The notes under the pieces: model-generated
Databases searched by the model: none
Seen by the model: the letters and a program-made list of their open reading frames with translations, nothing else
What the model was told of the DNA's origin: nothing
Part shown: positions 46,886 to 56,422 of the stretch, piece by piece
Numbering within the stretch: position 1 is the first letter of the stretch
Layout: each line of letters opens with the position of its first letter
Source of the DNA: Candidatus Mycobacterium methanotrophicum
GTDB taxonomy: Bacteria; Actinomycetota; Actinomycetes; Mycobacteriales; Mycobacteriaceae
DNA: 64,000 bases
Assembly: GCF_023515995.1 (NCBI RefSeq)
Contig: NZ_CP097320.1
Coordinates: forward strand, 1,798,001 to 1,862,000
Reading direction: 5' to 3'
Translations under genes and position numbers: made by a program

Positions 46886-49800
46886 TCACGCGCCACGAGA
46901 ACTCCTCCGATCGTCGAAGTCCAATAGGTCCGGGTCGCCGACGATCGGCGCATCGTCGTAGAGCAACCCGATCGCCTCGGCCAGGCGTGCCTTGAAATGA
47001 AGGGGATTCGTCATCTCGGTGTAGCCCCACCGCCCGAAACCGCCGTGGTTGTTCACCGCCGCGCACCAGGAGTTGCGGGCCGTGTCCGCCTTCGCCTTGG
47101 TGGGGCCGGGGCTCTTCTGGCTACCGGAGACCTCGATGATCAGTGTGCGGTCCACGTCCTCGGGATCTCGTCTGTTCAGTCGCACCAGGAAATCCGGCAC
47201 GTAGGAGTGGCTGCGCCCCTTGTGCAGGTAGGGGATGGTGAAGCCGAGATGGTCGTTCTTCACGTAGGTCGCGACGTCGCCGTTCAGCTCGAGTTCGGCC
47301 GCGAGCAGCTGCTCCCAGGTGTTGCCGTCCTTGCCGTCGAGGGTGACGTGCGACACCTCCGACTTCTCGGTCGGCACAGTGGCTTTGCGGGTCGGGAAGT
47401 TGACGTCGCCGGTGGAGCCCTGCGGGTCGAACCGGTTGAGCATCGGCCGAAGCCGTTCACGCCGGTTGCCGATCTGGCGGACCATGGCGCTCCAGATCGC
47501 TTCGCACGCCACGGCCTGGGCCTCGGTGATGGTCATCAGAAAGCCGAAGTCGAATCCGGGTGCAACCGTCACACAGTGCGTAAGCCATTGGGTGCAGATC
47601 CCCACCAGCTCGGGAAACCGCCACGGCTTGCGGTCCTCGCCCGTATTGAACCGCGTGTCCAGGATGCGTTTGGCCAGCGCGAACGCGACCTGCTGGGTTC
47701 GGTAGCGTCGCCGATCCCCGCTGTCGCGTTCGGATTCGCCGACGACACCTTGCATCTCCACCCACCGGGGCACCGTGTTCGGCCCGATCTCGAACGCGGG
47801 CGCGTCGTCGGTGTCCAGCCAGATCGGCTCGTCGGGCAACTCGACGCGGTAGCCGTCCAGCTTGGGGAAGGTGATCCGCAGGTGTTCGCGGCCTTCGACG
47901 GCACCGACTTCGATGACGGGCTTGGGTGGCAGCGGGTCGGCCACCGGCCGGTCCGATGAGATGAACTGGAACGGGATTCCGTAGACGTTGGCGTACTCCG
48001 GCTCGAAGCAGCCGGTGTCCGGGTTCACCGCGTAGGAGCGCCGCCGCAGCCCCCGGCCCACCACCTGCTCGCACAGCAGCTGGCTGCGGAATGCCCGCAC
48101 CCCGAGAATGTGGGTCACGGTGTTGGCGTCCCAGCCCTCGGTCAGCATCGACACGCTCACCACGCAGCGCACTTGCTCGCCCAGCTTGCCCGCCTTGCCG
48201 ACGGTGTTCATCACCTCTCGCAGCAGCTCGTCCTCGGTGATCTTGTCGACGTCGGCGCCGGGATTGCGCAAACGGTATTCGGACTTGAACGCGGCGATCT
48301 CGGCGGCCGCGGCCTGCTTGAAGTCGGCCTTCATCCCCTCCCCGGACTCCAGCTGGGCGGAGTCGATCAGAATGGTGCGCGGACGGTCCAGGGGCTTTCC
48401 GTCGACGACGTTGCTCAGCAGGTCGAGGTTGCCCGGCTTGTGCGCGACCAGCTCGCCGTCAACCTCGACCGCCTCCCCGGCGATCCAGTCGTACACCAGC
48501 TTGCTCACCACCGTGTTGGGGCAGACCACGATGAACACCGGCGGCGTCTGGCCGTAGCGTTGTAGCGCGGACTCCCAATGCCCGAAAGCCTTTGTGTAGC
48601 TTCGATGCAGGCTGCGGAGCGCGCCTTCGAGCTCGGGCTGCGGGATCCAGTTGTCCACCGTGCCTTTGGCCGCCCGCTTGGGCAGCTTGTCGCCGATGAA
48701 GTCCCAGAGCCGCAGGTAGGTGACCAAGGGGTGGTCGGCGTCGTCGTCGACGGGTGTGCGTGGCACCTTCACGATTCCCGACTCGATCGCATCCATCAGT
48801 GAGAAGTCGCTGACCGTCCATGGGAATAGGTGGCCCTCGTTGTATCCGGAGCCCGCCAGGTAGTAGGGCGTCGCGGAAAGATCGTAGATCTGCTTGATCC
48901 CAACGTGTTTCGCCACCGCGCGCAGACCCTTGAACCAAACCCGAGCCTGCTCGTTGGCGTTCTTCTCCTCGGCGCTCAACTTCTCACCCGACGTGACCGG
49001 CCGGTCGGAGTAGCAGTGATGAGCCTCGTCGTTGAACACCACGATCTGCTGCTTTTCCTTGCCGGTCGCGCTCAGGTCGCGTAGCACCCGGCCCACCATC
49101 GCCTTGGGGGTCTCCTTGAACGGGTCGTCGGCGCGATCGCCCTTGAGGAGCAGGCGCGTGTTGCGCGCGACGTTGCGGATCTCCTTGGCGTCCTTGAGTC
49201 CGAACACGTGAAAGTTTGTGATCACGATGCGGGCCTGCTCCAGGCCGCCTTTGAGGTCGGCGGGGATCAAGTCGCGCAGGTCGTAGTAGTTCTCGGGGTC
49301 CTCCGGCAGCAGCACCCGCAGCCGGTCCCTGATGGTGATGCCCGGCGTGACGACCAGGAAGCGGTTGGAGAAGCGAGCATCCCGTGGTGTCTGCGCCTTG
49401 TTCAGCGTCTGCCAGGCGATCAGCATCGCCATCACCACGGTCTTGCCCGCGCCGGTCGCCATTTTCAACGCGACTCTCGGCAGCCCGCCGTTGTGGGCGT
49501 CGTTCTGCGGTTCGAGTCGCCGACGCCAATCGGTCACGCCCTTGCGGCCTGCGACCTCGGTGAGGAAGATCGCGGTCTCGGCGGCCTCACGCTGACAGAA
49601 CAGCACCCTGTTCTCCCGGTCCGGGTCGGCCCAGTGCTGCAGCAGCTTGCGACTGATCGGCGTGACGCCGGAGTAGTCTGCACCTCTGCGCCACGTGGCG
49701 ACGTCCCGGCGAAGGTCGTTGATCAGGCTGTTCCGTTCGCGCCGCTCACCTGTGGCGTCGAAGTCGAACTCGCTTTGCCCGGTGTCCGTGCCCTTCTTGG

Positions 49801-49945
49801 CTACCGCGATGGGGATAAACGACTCGCTGGGCCGACGGCCCTCGCGGACCTGGCCCGTCGGACCTTTGGTGCCCACCTCGTAATAGCGGTCGGGCTGCTC
49901 GTAGGGCGAGTTGAGGATCGGATTGTCGATCGATTCACTCACCAC
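46886..49945 (-). CDS. res: Type III restriction enzyme, Res subunit
   Basis: 1019 residues from the GTG at 49945, with AGGAAAG upstream. SF2 helicase core: Walker A KMATGAGKTVVMAML (about residue 162), DEAH in VVFNDEAHHCYS, motif VI QVVGRGLRRRSY. The C-terminal nuclease region has YVPDFLVRLNRRDPED and LIIEVSGSQ; in a canonical PD-ExK site the last position would be Lys, here Ser. It translocates and cuts DNA in complex with Mod. res is promoter-proximal and overlaps mod by 11 bases, the reverse of the common mod-res order. The frame is intact, but with Mod broken the enzyme should lack target recognition. Confidence 0.88.
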   Translation of the reverse strand: MVSESIDNPILNSPYEQPDRYYEVGTKGPTGQVREGRRPSESFIPIAVAKKGTDTGQSEFDFDATGERRERNSLINDLRRDVATWRRGADYSGVTPISRKLLQHWADPDRENRVLFCQREAAETAIFLTEVAGRKGVTDWRRRLEPQNDAHNGGLPRVALKMATGAGKTVVMAMLIAWQTLNKAQTPRDARFSNRFLVVTPGITIRDRLRVLLPEDPENYYDLRDLIPADLKGGLEQARIVITNFHVFGLKDAKEIRNVARNTRLLLKGDRADDPFKETPKAMVGRVLRDLSATGKEKQQIVVFNDEAHHCYSDRPVTSGEKLSAEEKNANEQARVWFKGLRAVAKHVGIKQIYDLSATPYYLAGSGYNEGHLFPWTVSDFSLMDAIESGIVKVPRTPVDDDADHPLVTYLRLWDFIGDKLPKRAAKGTVDNWIPQPELEGALRSLHRSYTKAFGHWESALQRYGQTPPVFIVVCPNTVVSKLVYDWIAGEAVEVDGELVAHKPGNLDLLSNVVDGKPLDRPRTILIDSAQLESGEGMKADFKQAAAAEIAAFKSEYRLRNPGADVDKITEDELLREVMNTVGKAGKLGEQVRCVVSVSMLTEGWDANTVTHILGVRAFRSQLLCEQVVGRGLRRRSYAVNPDTGCFEPEYANVYGIPFQFISSDRPVADPLPPKPVIEVGAVEGREHLRITFPKLDGYRVELPDEPIWLDTDDAPAFEIGPNTVPRWVEMQGVVGESERDSGDRRRYRTQQVAFALAKRILDTRFNTGEDRKPWRFPELVGICTQWLTHCVTVAPGFDFGFLMTITEAQAVACEAIWSAMVRQIGNRRERLRPMLNRFDPQGSTGDVNFPTRKATVPTEKSEVSHVTLDGKDGNTWEQLLAAELELNGDVATYVKNDHLGFTIPYLHKGRSHSYVPDFLVRLNRRDPEDVDRTLIIEVSGSQKSPGPTKAKADTARNSWCAAVNNHGGFGRWGYTEMTNPLHFKARLAEAIGLLYDDAPIVGDPDLLDFDDRRSSRGA

Positions 49946-50277
49946 GGTGCTCTTTCCTGCTGGGGTTGCCTATGCAGATCCTGCCAGCAAAGGGAACATG
50001 CTTGCGCGAAAAGTGCCATCGTCCGCCACGATAGAACGCGCCCCCGACACCCCGGCTGGCGAGCAGCACGAATGCCGATTCCCTGACGGCCTCCGCCCCT
50101 ACACTCAAGGAATCGGTACGCACCTTGCCCACTGGATCCGAACCGCCGCACGAGGCTCGAACATATGGCGACGTTACTGCCCACGCAGTCTCGCTCCCTG
50201 AGCCCGGCCACAACCAATTCCGCGAATTCGCCGCCCTGATCGGTGCGACGGCGTGGGCGTGAACGCGGCCCGGTCGG
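49946..50277. other. Intergenic region upstream of res
   Basis: About 330 bases between the res start and the SEC-C gene stop, both on the minus strand. Several short frames cross it but none has a good start, ribosome-binding site or recognisable motif. The res promoter should lie in its left part (49960-50050); no clear boxes were identified. Confidence 0.4.
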
Positions 50278-52848
50278 CTACCCGAGGCCGAGCGCCGTGC
50301 GCAGCCGGTCAGCGTCCATGCCGCCGCGGGCGGCCGCGCCGGCGGGAAAGCTGTCGAGAAGTTTGATCAGGTCGCCGCGCCGGGTGGGGTCGTCGGCGGC
50401 CTGCCGCGGCGTACACCCGTTGAGTGCGGGGATGGGCTCATCGAGCCAGCGGGTTTCGTAGTCGCGGATGAATTCGCCGAGAAACGCGGCCACTTCGGGG
50501 TCGTCGGGGTCGAGCGCGCCCTCGCCGGCGGTCGGCATCCGCTTGGCCAGCGCGGCCGCTTCGCGGGTGTCGCGCATCGGGCGGCGGTGGTCGTCGAGCA
50601 CCGCCGTCGCCGGGTCGAGACGCGCCAGCGTGGCCAGCACGCGATCCATCCGCTGCTCGCTGTTGGTCTCGATGCGCAGCGTGTCGTCGTCGAGGACCAG
50701 CGTGGCGCGGATCCGTTGCAGACCGTCGGTGACGACGTGCTCGAACCACCGCGGCGGCTCCTCGCCGTCGGCCCGGTCGTAGACCTCGTCGAGCGCGGCG
50801 CGGATCCCGCCCGCGTCGCCGACACGCACGCTGGCCTCGCAGATCGCCAGCGGATCCCCCTCGGTGTTGACCAGCGTCGGCGGCGCGAACCGGCGGGTCA
50901 GCTGCGCCACCAGCGTCACCGGATCGGGCTCGTCGTCGAGCAGCTCGATCAGCGGGTCACGCTCGTGCAGCGCGACCGGTTCGATCCCACCGAAGAACGC
51001 CATGCTGTCGCCGGTGGGCACCGCGCGTGCACAGATCAGCTGCCCGGGCCGCAGCTGACGGCTGGCCGCGCGCTCACACACCTCGTGGGTGTCGCCGGTG
51101 CGCACATCGCGCACGGTGACGCCCTGGCCGGGCCGCACCTGCTCGACCTCGAACACCGACCGTTCCAGCAGCAGCCATTGCTGGGCCAGCAGCCGCTCGT
51201 CGTCGGGCAGCAGCGACCCGCGCAACTGCAGGAACTCCGCGAACGCACCGCCCTCGAACAGCACCGCGTCCAGCACCAGCGGATCGGCCAGCGACGCGGT
51301 CAACGCGTCAACGTCGTCGGGGTCGACGTGCCGGCAGCGTTCGTAGCTCACCTCGGCCAGCAGGCCGGTCCAGCCGCTCACCATCGCATGGTGGCAGGCT
51401 TTCCCGTACAACCAGTTGACCCGCTCGGCCAGCGGCAGCTGTTCGCGGCCGAGATGGCATTTCTTGTATTTGCGGCCCGACCCGCACCAGCATGCCTCGT
51501 TGCGGCCCAGGTCGCGGCGCGGTTCGGCGCGGTGCCGCTCCAACAGCGTCGCCAGCGGATGGTCGGGCTCGACGCCGGCGCGGCGCAGCAGCGCCAACCC
51601 GCGCTCGGCGTCGCCGCGATCCGAGGCGATGCGGGCCAAATCGACCAACGGCAGTGGCCAGTCGGTGTTCATCGACTCGGCCGCCAGCAGCTCGCGTTCG
51701 GCCGCGTCGATGTCGCCGGTCCGGTCGTATGCGACGGCGCGCAGCCAGCGCAACGCCGCCCGCGCCGCGCGGGGCACCTCGGGCTCCAACACCTCGGCGA
51801 ACAGGCCCAGCGCGGCCGCCCCGGCGGGGTCGGTGTCGACGGTCTCGGCGACCAGCAGTTGCGCCAGCAGCGGGTCGGCCAGCGCGGCGCCGAGCTCTCC
51901 GCCCAGCTCGAGGAACGGGTTGCTCTCGGGCTCCGTCGCGTCTTCGACGGCACCGGGCATCATGTCCTGCGGCGGCTCGTCCGGGTCGATGCTGAGCAGC
52001 GCCAGTGCCATCCGCTCGTGCAGTTTGATCAGCGTATACAGCGCGAATGCGTCGTCGGGGTCCAGATCGTGGCGCCTGGCCAGCAGCGCGCACCCGCGGT
52101 CGAAGTCCCACGCGTCGAAGTCGAACCCGGCGGGCGCCAGCCACTCGCCTCGATGCGCCAGACCATGGTGGTCGGCGATCTCGCGCAGTGGTGCCAGCGG
52201 CTCGGTGAACATCGCCGGGTCTTCGACGCACACGGTCCAGACCGCCTCGGCGAAGAACCTCGGCTCGTCGGCGTCGAGCATGTCCGCCAGCCGGGCGCCG
52301 GCGTCCGCGCCGGATGGGGGCGTGCCGATCAGCTCGACGGCGAGGCCGTCTGTGGTCAGCCGCAGCCCGACCAGGTCGCCCGCGGTGGCCCCCAACGCCG
52401 CCAGTGTGCCCGGCTCCAGCAGCAGCGCCCCGTCCGGGTCGACCGCCTCGTCTGGGATGCCCCGCTGTTCGAGCAGCTCGTCGTCGAACCCGACCAACGC
52501 GATCTGTATCGTCGTACCGTCGGCGAGCCGGCGGTACTGCTCGTGCTCGCAGAGAATGGTGATCGGGTCCAGGTCCGGGGTCGCCGCGAGCAGGTCGTAG
52601 TCTGCCTCGTTCGCGCCGAGCCGATGGCTGAACACTCGCCCGGCCAGCAGCGCAGGCAGCCACACCCATCGATCGTCATCCAATTGCGCTGCCGGGCATT
52701 CAATTTCCAGGCTAAGCGCGTCCAGGACGGCATCCGAATCGGTCACGCCCGCGTCCTGCAGCCGACGTGCGATGTCGTCCTCGTGTAAGGGGCCGTGTTC
52801 GGCCAGAATTGCCGCCAGGGCTCGCATCGGATCGATTCGTTCCGTCAC
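50278..52848 (-). CDS. Large SEC-C zinc-motif protein with TPR-like region
   Basis: About 856 residues from the GTG at 52848 ([19 protein letters not shown]); longer in-frame starts run into uvrA and are rejected. The N-terminal winged-helix-like part ([20 protein letters not shown]) is followed by Asp/Glu-rich alpha-helical repeats ([20 protein letters not shown]), a SEC-C zinc motif [18 protein letters not shown] near residue 490, and a C-terminal tail with [24 protein letters not shown] motifs occur in SecA and in many uncharacterised proteins, often near defence loci. Function unknown. It is divergent from uvrA by 145 bases. Confidence 0.75.
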   Translation of the reverse strand: MTERIDPMRALAAILAEHGPLHEDDIARRLQDAGVTDSDAVLDALSLEIECPAAQLDDDRWVWLPALLAGRVFSHRLGANEADYDLLAATPDLDPITILCEHEQYRRLADGTTIQIALVGFDDELLEQRGIPDEAVDPDGALLLEPGTLAALGATAGDLVGLRLTTDGLAVELIGTPPSGADAGARLADMLDADEPRFFAEAVWTVCVEDPAMFTEPLAPLREIADHHGLAHRGEWLAPAGFDFDAWDFDRGCALLARRHDLDPDDAFALYTLIKLHERMALALLSIDPDEPPQDMMPGAVEDATEPESNPFLELGGELGAALADPLLAQLLVAETVDTDPAGAAALGLFAEVLEPEVPRAARAALRWLRAVAYDRTGDIDAAERELLAAESMNTDWPLPLVDLARIASDRGDAERGLALLRRAGVEPDHPLATLLERHRAEPRRDLGRNEACWCGSGRKYKKCHLGREQLPLAERVNWLYGKACHHAMVSGWTGLLAEVSYERCRHVDPDDVDALTASLADPLVLDAVLFEGGAFAEFLQLRGSLLPDDERLLAQQWLLLERSVFEVEQVRPGQGVTVRDVRTGDTHEVCERAASRQLRPGQLICARAVPTGDSMAFFGGIEPVALHERDPLIELLDDEPDPVTLVAQLTRRFAPPTLVNTEGDPLAICEASVRVGDAGGIRAALDEVYDRADGEEPPRWFEHVVTDGLQRIRATLVLDDDTLRIETNSEQRMDRVLATLARLDPATAVLDDHRRPMRDTREAAALAKRMPTAGEGALDPDDPEVAAFLGEFIRDYETRWLDEPIPALNGCTPRQAADDPTRRGDLIKLLDSFPAGAAARGGMDADRLRTALGLG

Positions 52849-52993
52849 GAAGGCCACCCTATGCCTTACCGGACCAGCGATTGGCGCCCTCGGGTGGCGT
52901 TTGACGTCGCCGGCCGCCGATCGCTCGGCGGCGCCGGCGCATAGCATGGACTGCGCCGTTCGCGGCACAGGAGGGTTCACTGAAAGGGGCAGT

Positions 52994-55906
52994 GTGGCTG
53001 ACCGCCTGATCATCAAGGGCGCGCGCGAGCATAACCTGCGCAGCGTCGATCTTGACTTGCCACGCGACGCGCTGATTGTTTTTACCGGGCTGTCCGGGTC
53101 GGGCAAGTCGTCGCTGGCCTTCGACACCATTTTCGCCGAGGGCCAACGACGTTACGTGGAATCGCTGTCGGCCTATGCCCGCCAATTCCTCGGCCAGATG
53201 GACAAGCCCGACGTCGACTTCATCGAAGGGCTGTCGCCGGCGGTGTCCATCGACCAGAAGTCGACCAACCGCAACCCGCGCTCGACGGTCGGGACGATCA
53301 CCGAGGTGTACGACTATCTGCGGCTGCTGTATGCGCGCGCGGGCTCTCCGCACTGCCCGGTCTGTGGTGAGCGGATCGCCCGGCAGACGCCGCAACAAAT
53401 CGTCGACCAGGTGCTGGCGATGCCCGAAGGCACCCGATTCCAGGTGCTCGCCCCGGTGGTGCGCACCCGCAAGGGCGAGTTCGCCGACCTGTTCGAGAAG
53501 CTCAACGCCCAGGGTTACAGCCGCGTCCGCGTCGACGGCGTGGTGCATTCGCTGACCGATCCGCCCAAGCTGAAGAAGCAGGAAAAACACGATATCGAGG
53601 TGGTGGTGGACCGCCTGACGGTAAAGCCCACCGCCAAGCAGCGGCTCACCGATTCGGTGGAAACCGCGCTGAATTTGGCCGACGGCATCGTGGTGCTGGA
53701 ATTTCCCGATCATGGCGCCCACGAGCCCGATCATCACCGCGAGCAGCGGTTCTCCGAGAAGCTCGCCTGCCCCAACGGCCACTCCCTGGCCGTCGACGAC
53801 CTGGAGCCGCGGTCATTCTCGTTCAACTCGCCCTATGGCGCCTGCCCCGAGTGTGCCGGTCTGGGGATCCGCAAAGAAGTCGACCCCGACCTGGTGGTAC
53901 CCGATCCGGATCGCACGCTGGCCGACGGCGCCGTCGCGCCGTGGTCGATGGGCCACACCGCGGAGTACTTCACCCGGATGATGGCCAGCCTCGGCGAGTC
54001 GATGGGCTTCGACGTCGACACGCCGTGGCGCAAGCTCCCAGCCAAGGCACGCAAGGCGATCCTCGAGGGCTGCGACGAGCAGGTGCACGTCCGCTACCGC
54101 AACCGTTACGGCCGCACCCGGTCCTACTACGCCGACTTCGAAGGCGTGCTGGCGTTCCTGCAGCGCAAGATCGACCAGACCGAATCCGAGCTGATGAAGG
54201 ACCGCTACGAGGGCTTCATGCGCGACGTGCCGTGTCCGGTGTGTGAGGGCACGCGCCTGCGGCCGGAGATCTTGGCGGTCACCCTGGCCGCGGGCGAGCA
54301 CGGCAAAAAGTCCATCGCCGAGGTTTGCGAACTGTCCATCGCAGAGTGCGCGGACTTCCTTCAGCGCCTCACCCTCGGTACCCGCGAACAAGCGATCGCC
54401 GGGCAGGTGCTCAAAGAAATACAGTCGCGGCTGGGGTTTCTGCTCGACGTCGGGCTGGAGTACTTGTCGCTGTCCCGCGCGGCGGCCACGCTGTCCGGCG
54501 GTGAGGCGCAACGGATTCGGCTGGCGACCCAGATCGGCTCCGGACTGGTGGGGGTGCTGTATGTGCTCGACGAGCCGTCGATCGGCCTGCACCAGCGGGA
54601 CAACCGGCGCCTCATCGAAACTCTCACCCGCTTAAGGGATTTAGGCAATACGCTGATCGTCGTCGAGCACGACTTGGACACCATCGCGCATGCCGACTGG
54701 ATCGTCGACATCGGGCCCCGGGCGGGCGAGCACGGCGGCCGGATCGTGCACAACGGGACCTATGACGAGTTGCTGCGCAACAAAGAATCGATCACCGGCG
54801 CTTATGTGTCCGGCCGGCAAAGCATCGAGACCCCGGCGATCCGACGTCCTGTCGACAAGCGACGCCGGCTCACGGTCGTCGGCGCACACGAGCACAATCT
54901 GCGCAACATCGATGTGGCGTTTCCGCTCGGCGTGCTGACGTCGGTCACCGGCGTATCCGGATCCGGCAAGTCGACGCTGGTCAACGACATCCTGGCCGCT
55001 GTGCTGGCGAACAGGCTCAACGGCGCCCGCCAGGTTCCCGGCCGGCATGTCCGCGTCACCGGGCTTGACCATGTGGACAAGCTGGTCCGCGTCGACCAGT
55101 CGCCGATCGGTCGCACACCGCGATCCAACCCGGCCACCTACACCGGGGTCTTCGACAAGATCCGCACCCTGTTCGCCGCGACCACCGAGGCCAAGGTGCG
55201 CGGCTATCAACCGGGCCGGTTCTCGTTCAACGTCAAGGGTGGCCGCTGCGAGGCGTGCACGGGCGACGGGACCATCAAGATCGAAATGAACTTCCTGCCC
55301 GACGTGTACGTGCCATGCGAGGTGTGTCACGGTGCCCGCTACAACCGGGAAACCCTCGAGGTGCACTACAAAGGCAAGACGATCGCCGAGGTGTTGGACA
55401 TGTCGATCGAGGAGGCCGCGGAGTTCTTCGCGCCGATCACGGGCATCTACCGCTATCTGCAGACCCTGGTCGATGTCGGCCTGGGCTACGTGCGGTTGGG
55501 TCAGCCGGCGCCCACGCTGTCCGGCGGCGAGGCCCAGCGGGTGAAGCTGGCCTCGGAGCTGCAGAAGCGCTCCACCGGTCGCACCGTGTACATCCTCGAC
55601 GAGCCCACCACCGGACTGCACTTCGACGACATCCGCAAGTTGCTGGACGTCATCAACGGTCTGGTCGACAAAGGCAATACGGTGATCGTCATCGAGCACA
55701 ACCTCGACGTGATCAAGACGTCGGACTGGATCATCGACATGGGGCCGGAGGGTGGCGCCGAAGGCGGCACCATCGTCGCCGAGGGCACACCGGAGGACAT
55801 CGCGGCGATACCGGAAAGCTACACCGGCAAGTTCCTCGCCGAAACGCTCAGCGGCACCGCGGCATCGGCCAGTGCGCCGCGACGGCGGCGCCGGGCCAGC
55901 GCCTAG
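52994..55906 (+). CDS. uvrA: Excinuclease ABC subunit A
   Basis: Damage recognition ATPase of nucleotide excision repair. 970 residues from the GTG at 52994 ([18 protein letters not shown]). Two ABC modules: Walker [17 protein letters not shown] and [13 protein letters not shown], signatures [13 protein letters not shown] and [13 protein letters not shown], Walker [11 protein letters not shown] and [13 protein letters not shown]. Zinc modules CPVCGE..., CPECAGLG and [11 protein letters not shown]...CEVC are present. Length matches mycobacterial UvrA (about 972). It resumes the conserved core order after the accessory island. Confidence 0.97.
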   Translation: MADRLIIKGAREHNLRSVDLDLPRDALIVFTGLSGSGKSSLAFDTIFAEGQRRYVESLSAYARQFLGQMDKPDVDFIEGLSPAVSIDQKSTNRNPRSTVGTITEVYDYLRLLYARAGSPHCPVCGERIARQTPQQIVDQVLAMPEGTRFQVLAPVVRTRKGEFADLFEKLNAQGYSRVRVDGVVHSLTDPPKLKKQEKHDIEVVVDRLTVKPTAKQRLTDSVETALNLADGIVVLEFPDHGAHEPDHHREQRFSEKLACPNGHSLAVDDLEPRSFSFNSPYGACPECAGLGIRKEVDPDLVVPDPDRTLADGAVAPWSMGHTAEYFTRMMASLGESMGFDVDTPWRKLPAKARKAILEGCDEQVHVRYRNRYGRTRSYYADFEGVLAFLQRKIDQTESELMKDRYEGFMRDVPCPVCEGTRLRPEILAVTLAAGEHGKKSIAEVCELSIAECADFLQRLTLGTREQAIAGQVLKEIQSRLGFLLDVGLEYLSLSRAAATLSGGEAQRIRLATQIGSGLVGVLYVLDEPSIGLHQRDNRRLIETLTRLRDLGNTLIVVEHDLDTIAHADWIVDIGPRAGEHGGRIVHNGTYDELLRNKESITGAYVSGRQSIETPAIRRPVDKRRRLTVVGAHEHNLRNIDVAFPLGVLTSVTGVSGSGKSTLVNDILAAVLANRLNGARQVPGRHVRVTGLDHVDKLVRVDQSPIGRTPRSNPATYTGVFDKIRTLFAATTEAKVRGYQPGRFSFNVKGGRCEACTGDGTIKIEMNFLPDVYVPCEVCHGARYNRETLEVHYKGKTIAEVLDMSIEEAAEFFAPITGIYRYLQTLVDVGLGYVRLGQPAPTLSGGEAQRVKLASELQKRSTGRTVYILDEPTTGLHFDDIRKLLDVINGLVDKGNTVIVIEHNLDVIKTSDWIIDMGPEGGAEGGTIVAEGTPEDIAAIPESYTGKFLAETLSGTAASASAPRRRRRASA

Positions 55907-55954
55907 CTTGCTCTCAATCGCCGACTGGGTAGGTCGTGGCCGAGAAGCTCGCTC

Positions 55955-56347
55955 ATGACGTCACGTTTACCTCTCGCGGTGGCGGTAGTGGCCGCGACCC
56001 GGCCCGCCGCGCCGATCCCCTTGGCTGTGCCCGAGGCCGGCGCCGACCACGGGCCGTTCGACTTGACGCTGATGCCGGTCGGCGGCTACACCGCGGCATT
56101 GCCGGATGTCCGTATGAACCCGGAGCAGGCGGTCCGCGCACACCTGGACGTCACCGATCCCGGGTCGGGGCTTTTGGTGCCGATCCAGTGGTGCACCTTC
56201 CGGTCAGCGCCGCACCCGTGGGCCGACCCGGTCGAGCGTCTGCTGGCCGCTGCGGGCGCCGCGCATGCCCAGGTGGCGGCGCCCCAACCGGGCGGGCGCG
56301 TGGATCCGGCTGAACCTGTCGGATCCGACCAGTGGTGGCGGCTCTAA
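55955..56347 (+). pseudogene. C-terminal remnant of a NAPE-PLD/UlaG-like MBL hydrolase
   Basis: A 130-residue frame. From about residue 32 (GPFDLTLMPVGGYTAALPDV) through MNPEQAVRAHLDVTDPGSGL to WCTFRSAPHPWADPVERLL and DQWWRL it matches the last third of MBL hydrolases that act on lipid or lactone substrates. The usual metal His of the PIHWGTF motif is Gln here (PIQWCTF). The N-terminal HxHxDH half is absent. Residues 1-30 look unrelated. It is very likely a dead fragment between uvrA and convergent lysX. Confidence 0.65.
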
Positions 56348-56422
56348 TTGGCTAGTGGCTGCCGGGCTCTGACATCCGCTGATTACCGTGGTCTGATGCA
56401 CCGGCTGGGGGACGCGTCGGGG

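Larger units (their letters stand above)
42491..46896 (-). pseudogene. mod: Type III restriction-modification methyltransferase (mod), interrupted by IS1380-type element
   Basis: The N-terminal part is 45629-46896, from a GTG at 46896 with GGAGGAG 5 bases upstream. It holds the catalytic motif in MIYIDPPYGIKFGSNW and reads through TDDKIY. The C-terminal part is 42491-43937 and begins VVQSGTKIVQRCVLM, soon followed by the SAM motif DLVLDPTCGSGTTAFV. Motif IV before motif I makes it beta class. Removing the element and one TAGA copy joins 1268 and 1447 bases into exactly 905 codons, without stop. As it stands, the insertion separates catalysis from cofactor binding, so methylation should be lost. 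Confidence 0.88.

Noticed and set aside
46897..46953. Mod start at 46953
   Set aside because: The GTG at 46896 has GGAGGAG at ideal distance, and the extra 19 residues overlap res coding sequence.
50587..52788. Very long open frame (733 codons) on the plus strand opposite the SEC-C gene
   Set aside because: Its composition (Gln/Arg/Val-rich, no motifs) is typical of antisense frames in GC-rich genes; the minus-strand protein has the SEC-C motif.
52849..53130. 94-residue N-terminal extension of the SEC-C protein
   Set aside because: It runs antisense through the start of uvrA and has no family resemblance; the GTG at 52848 is a better start.
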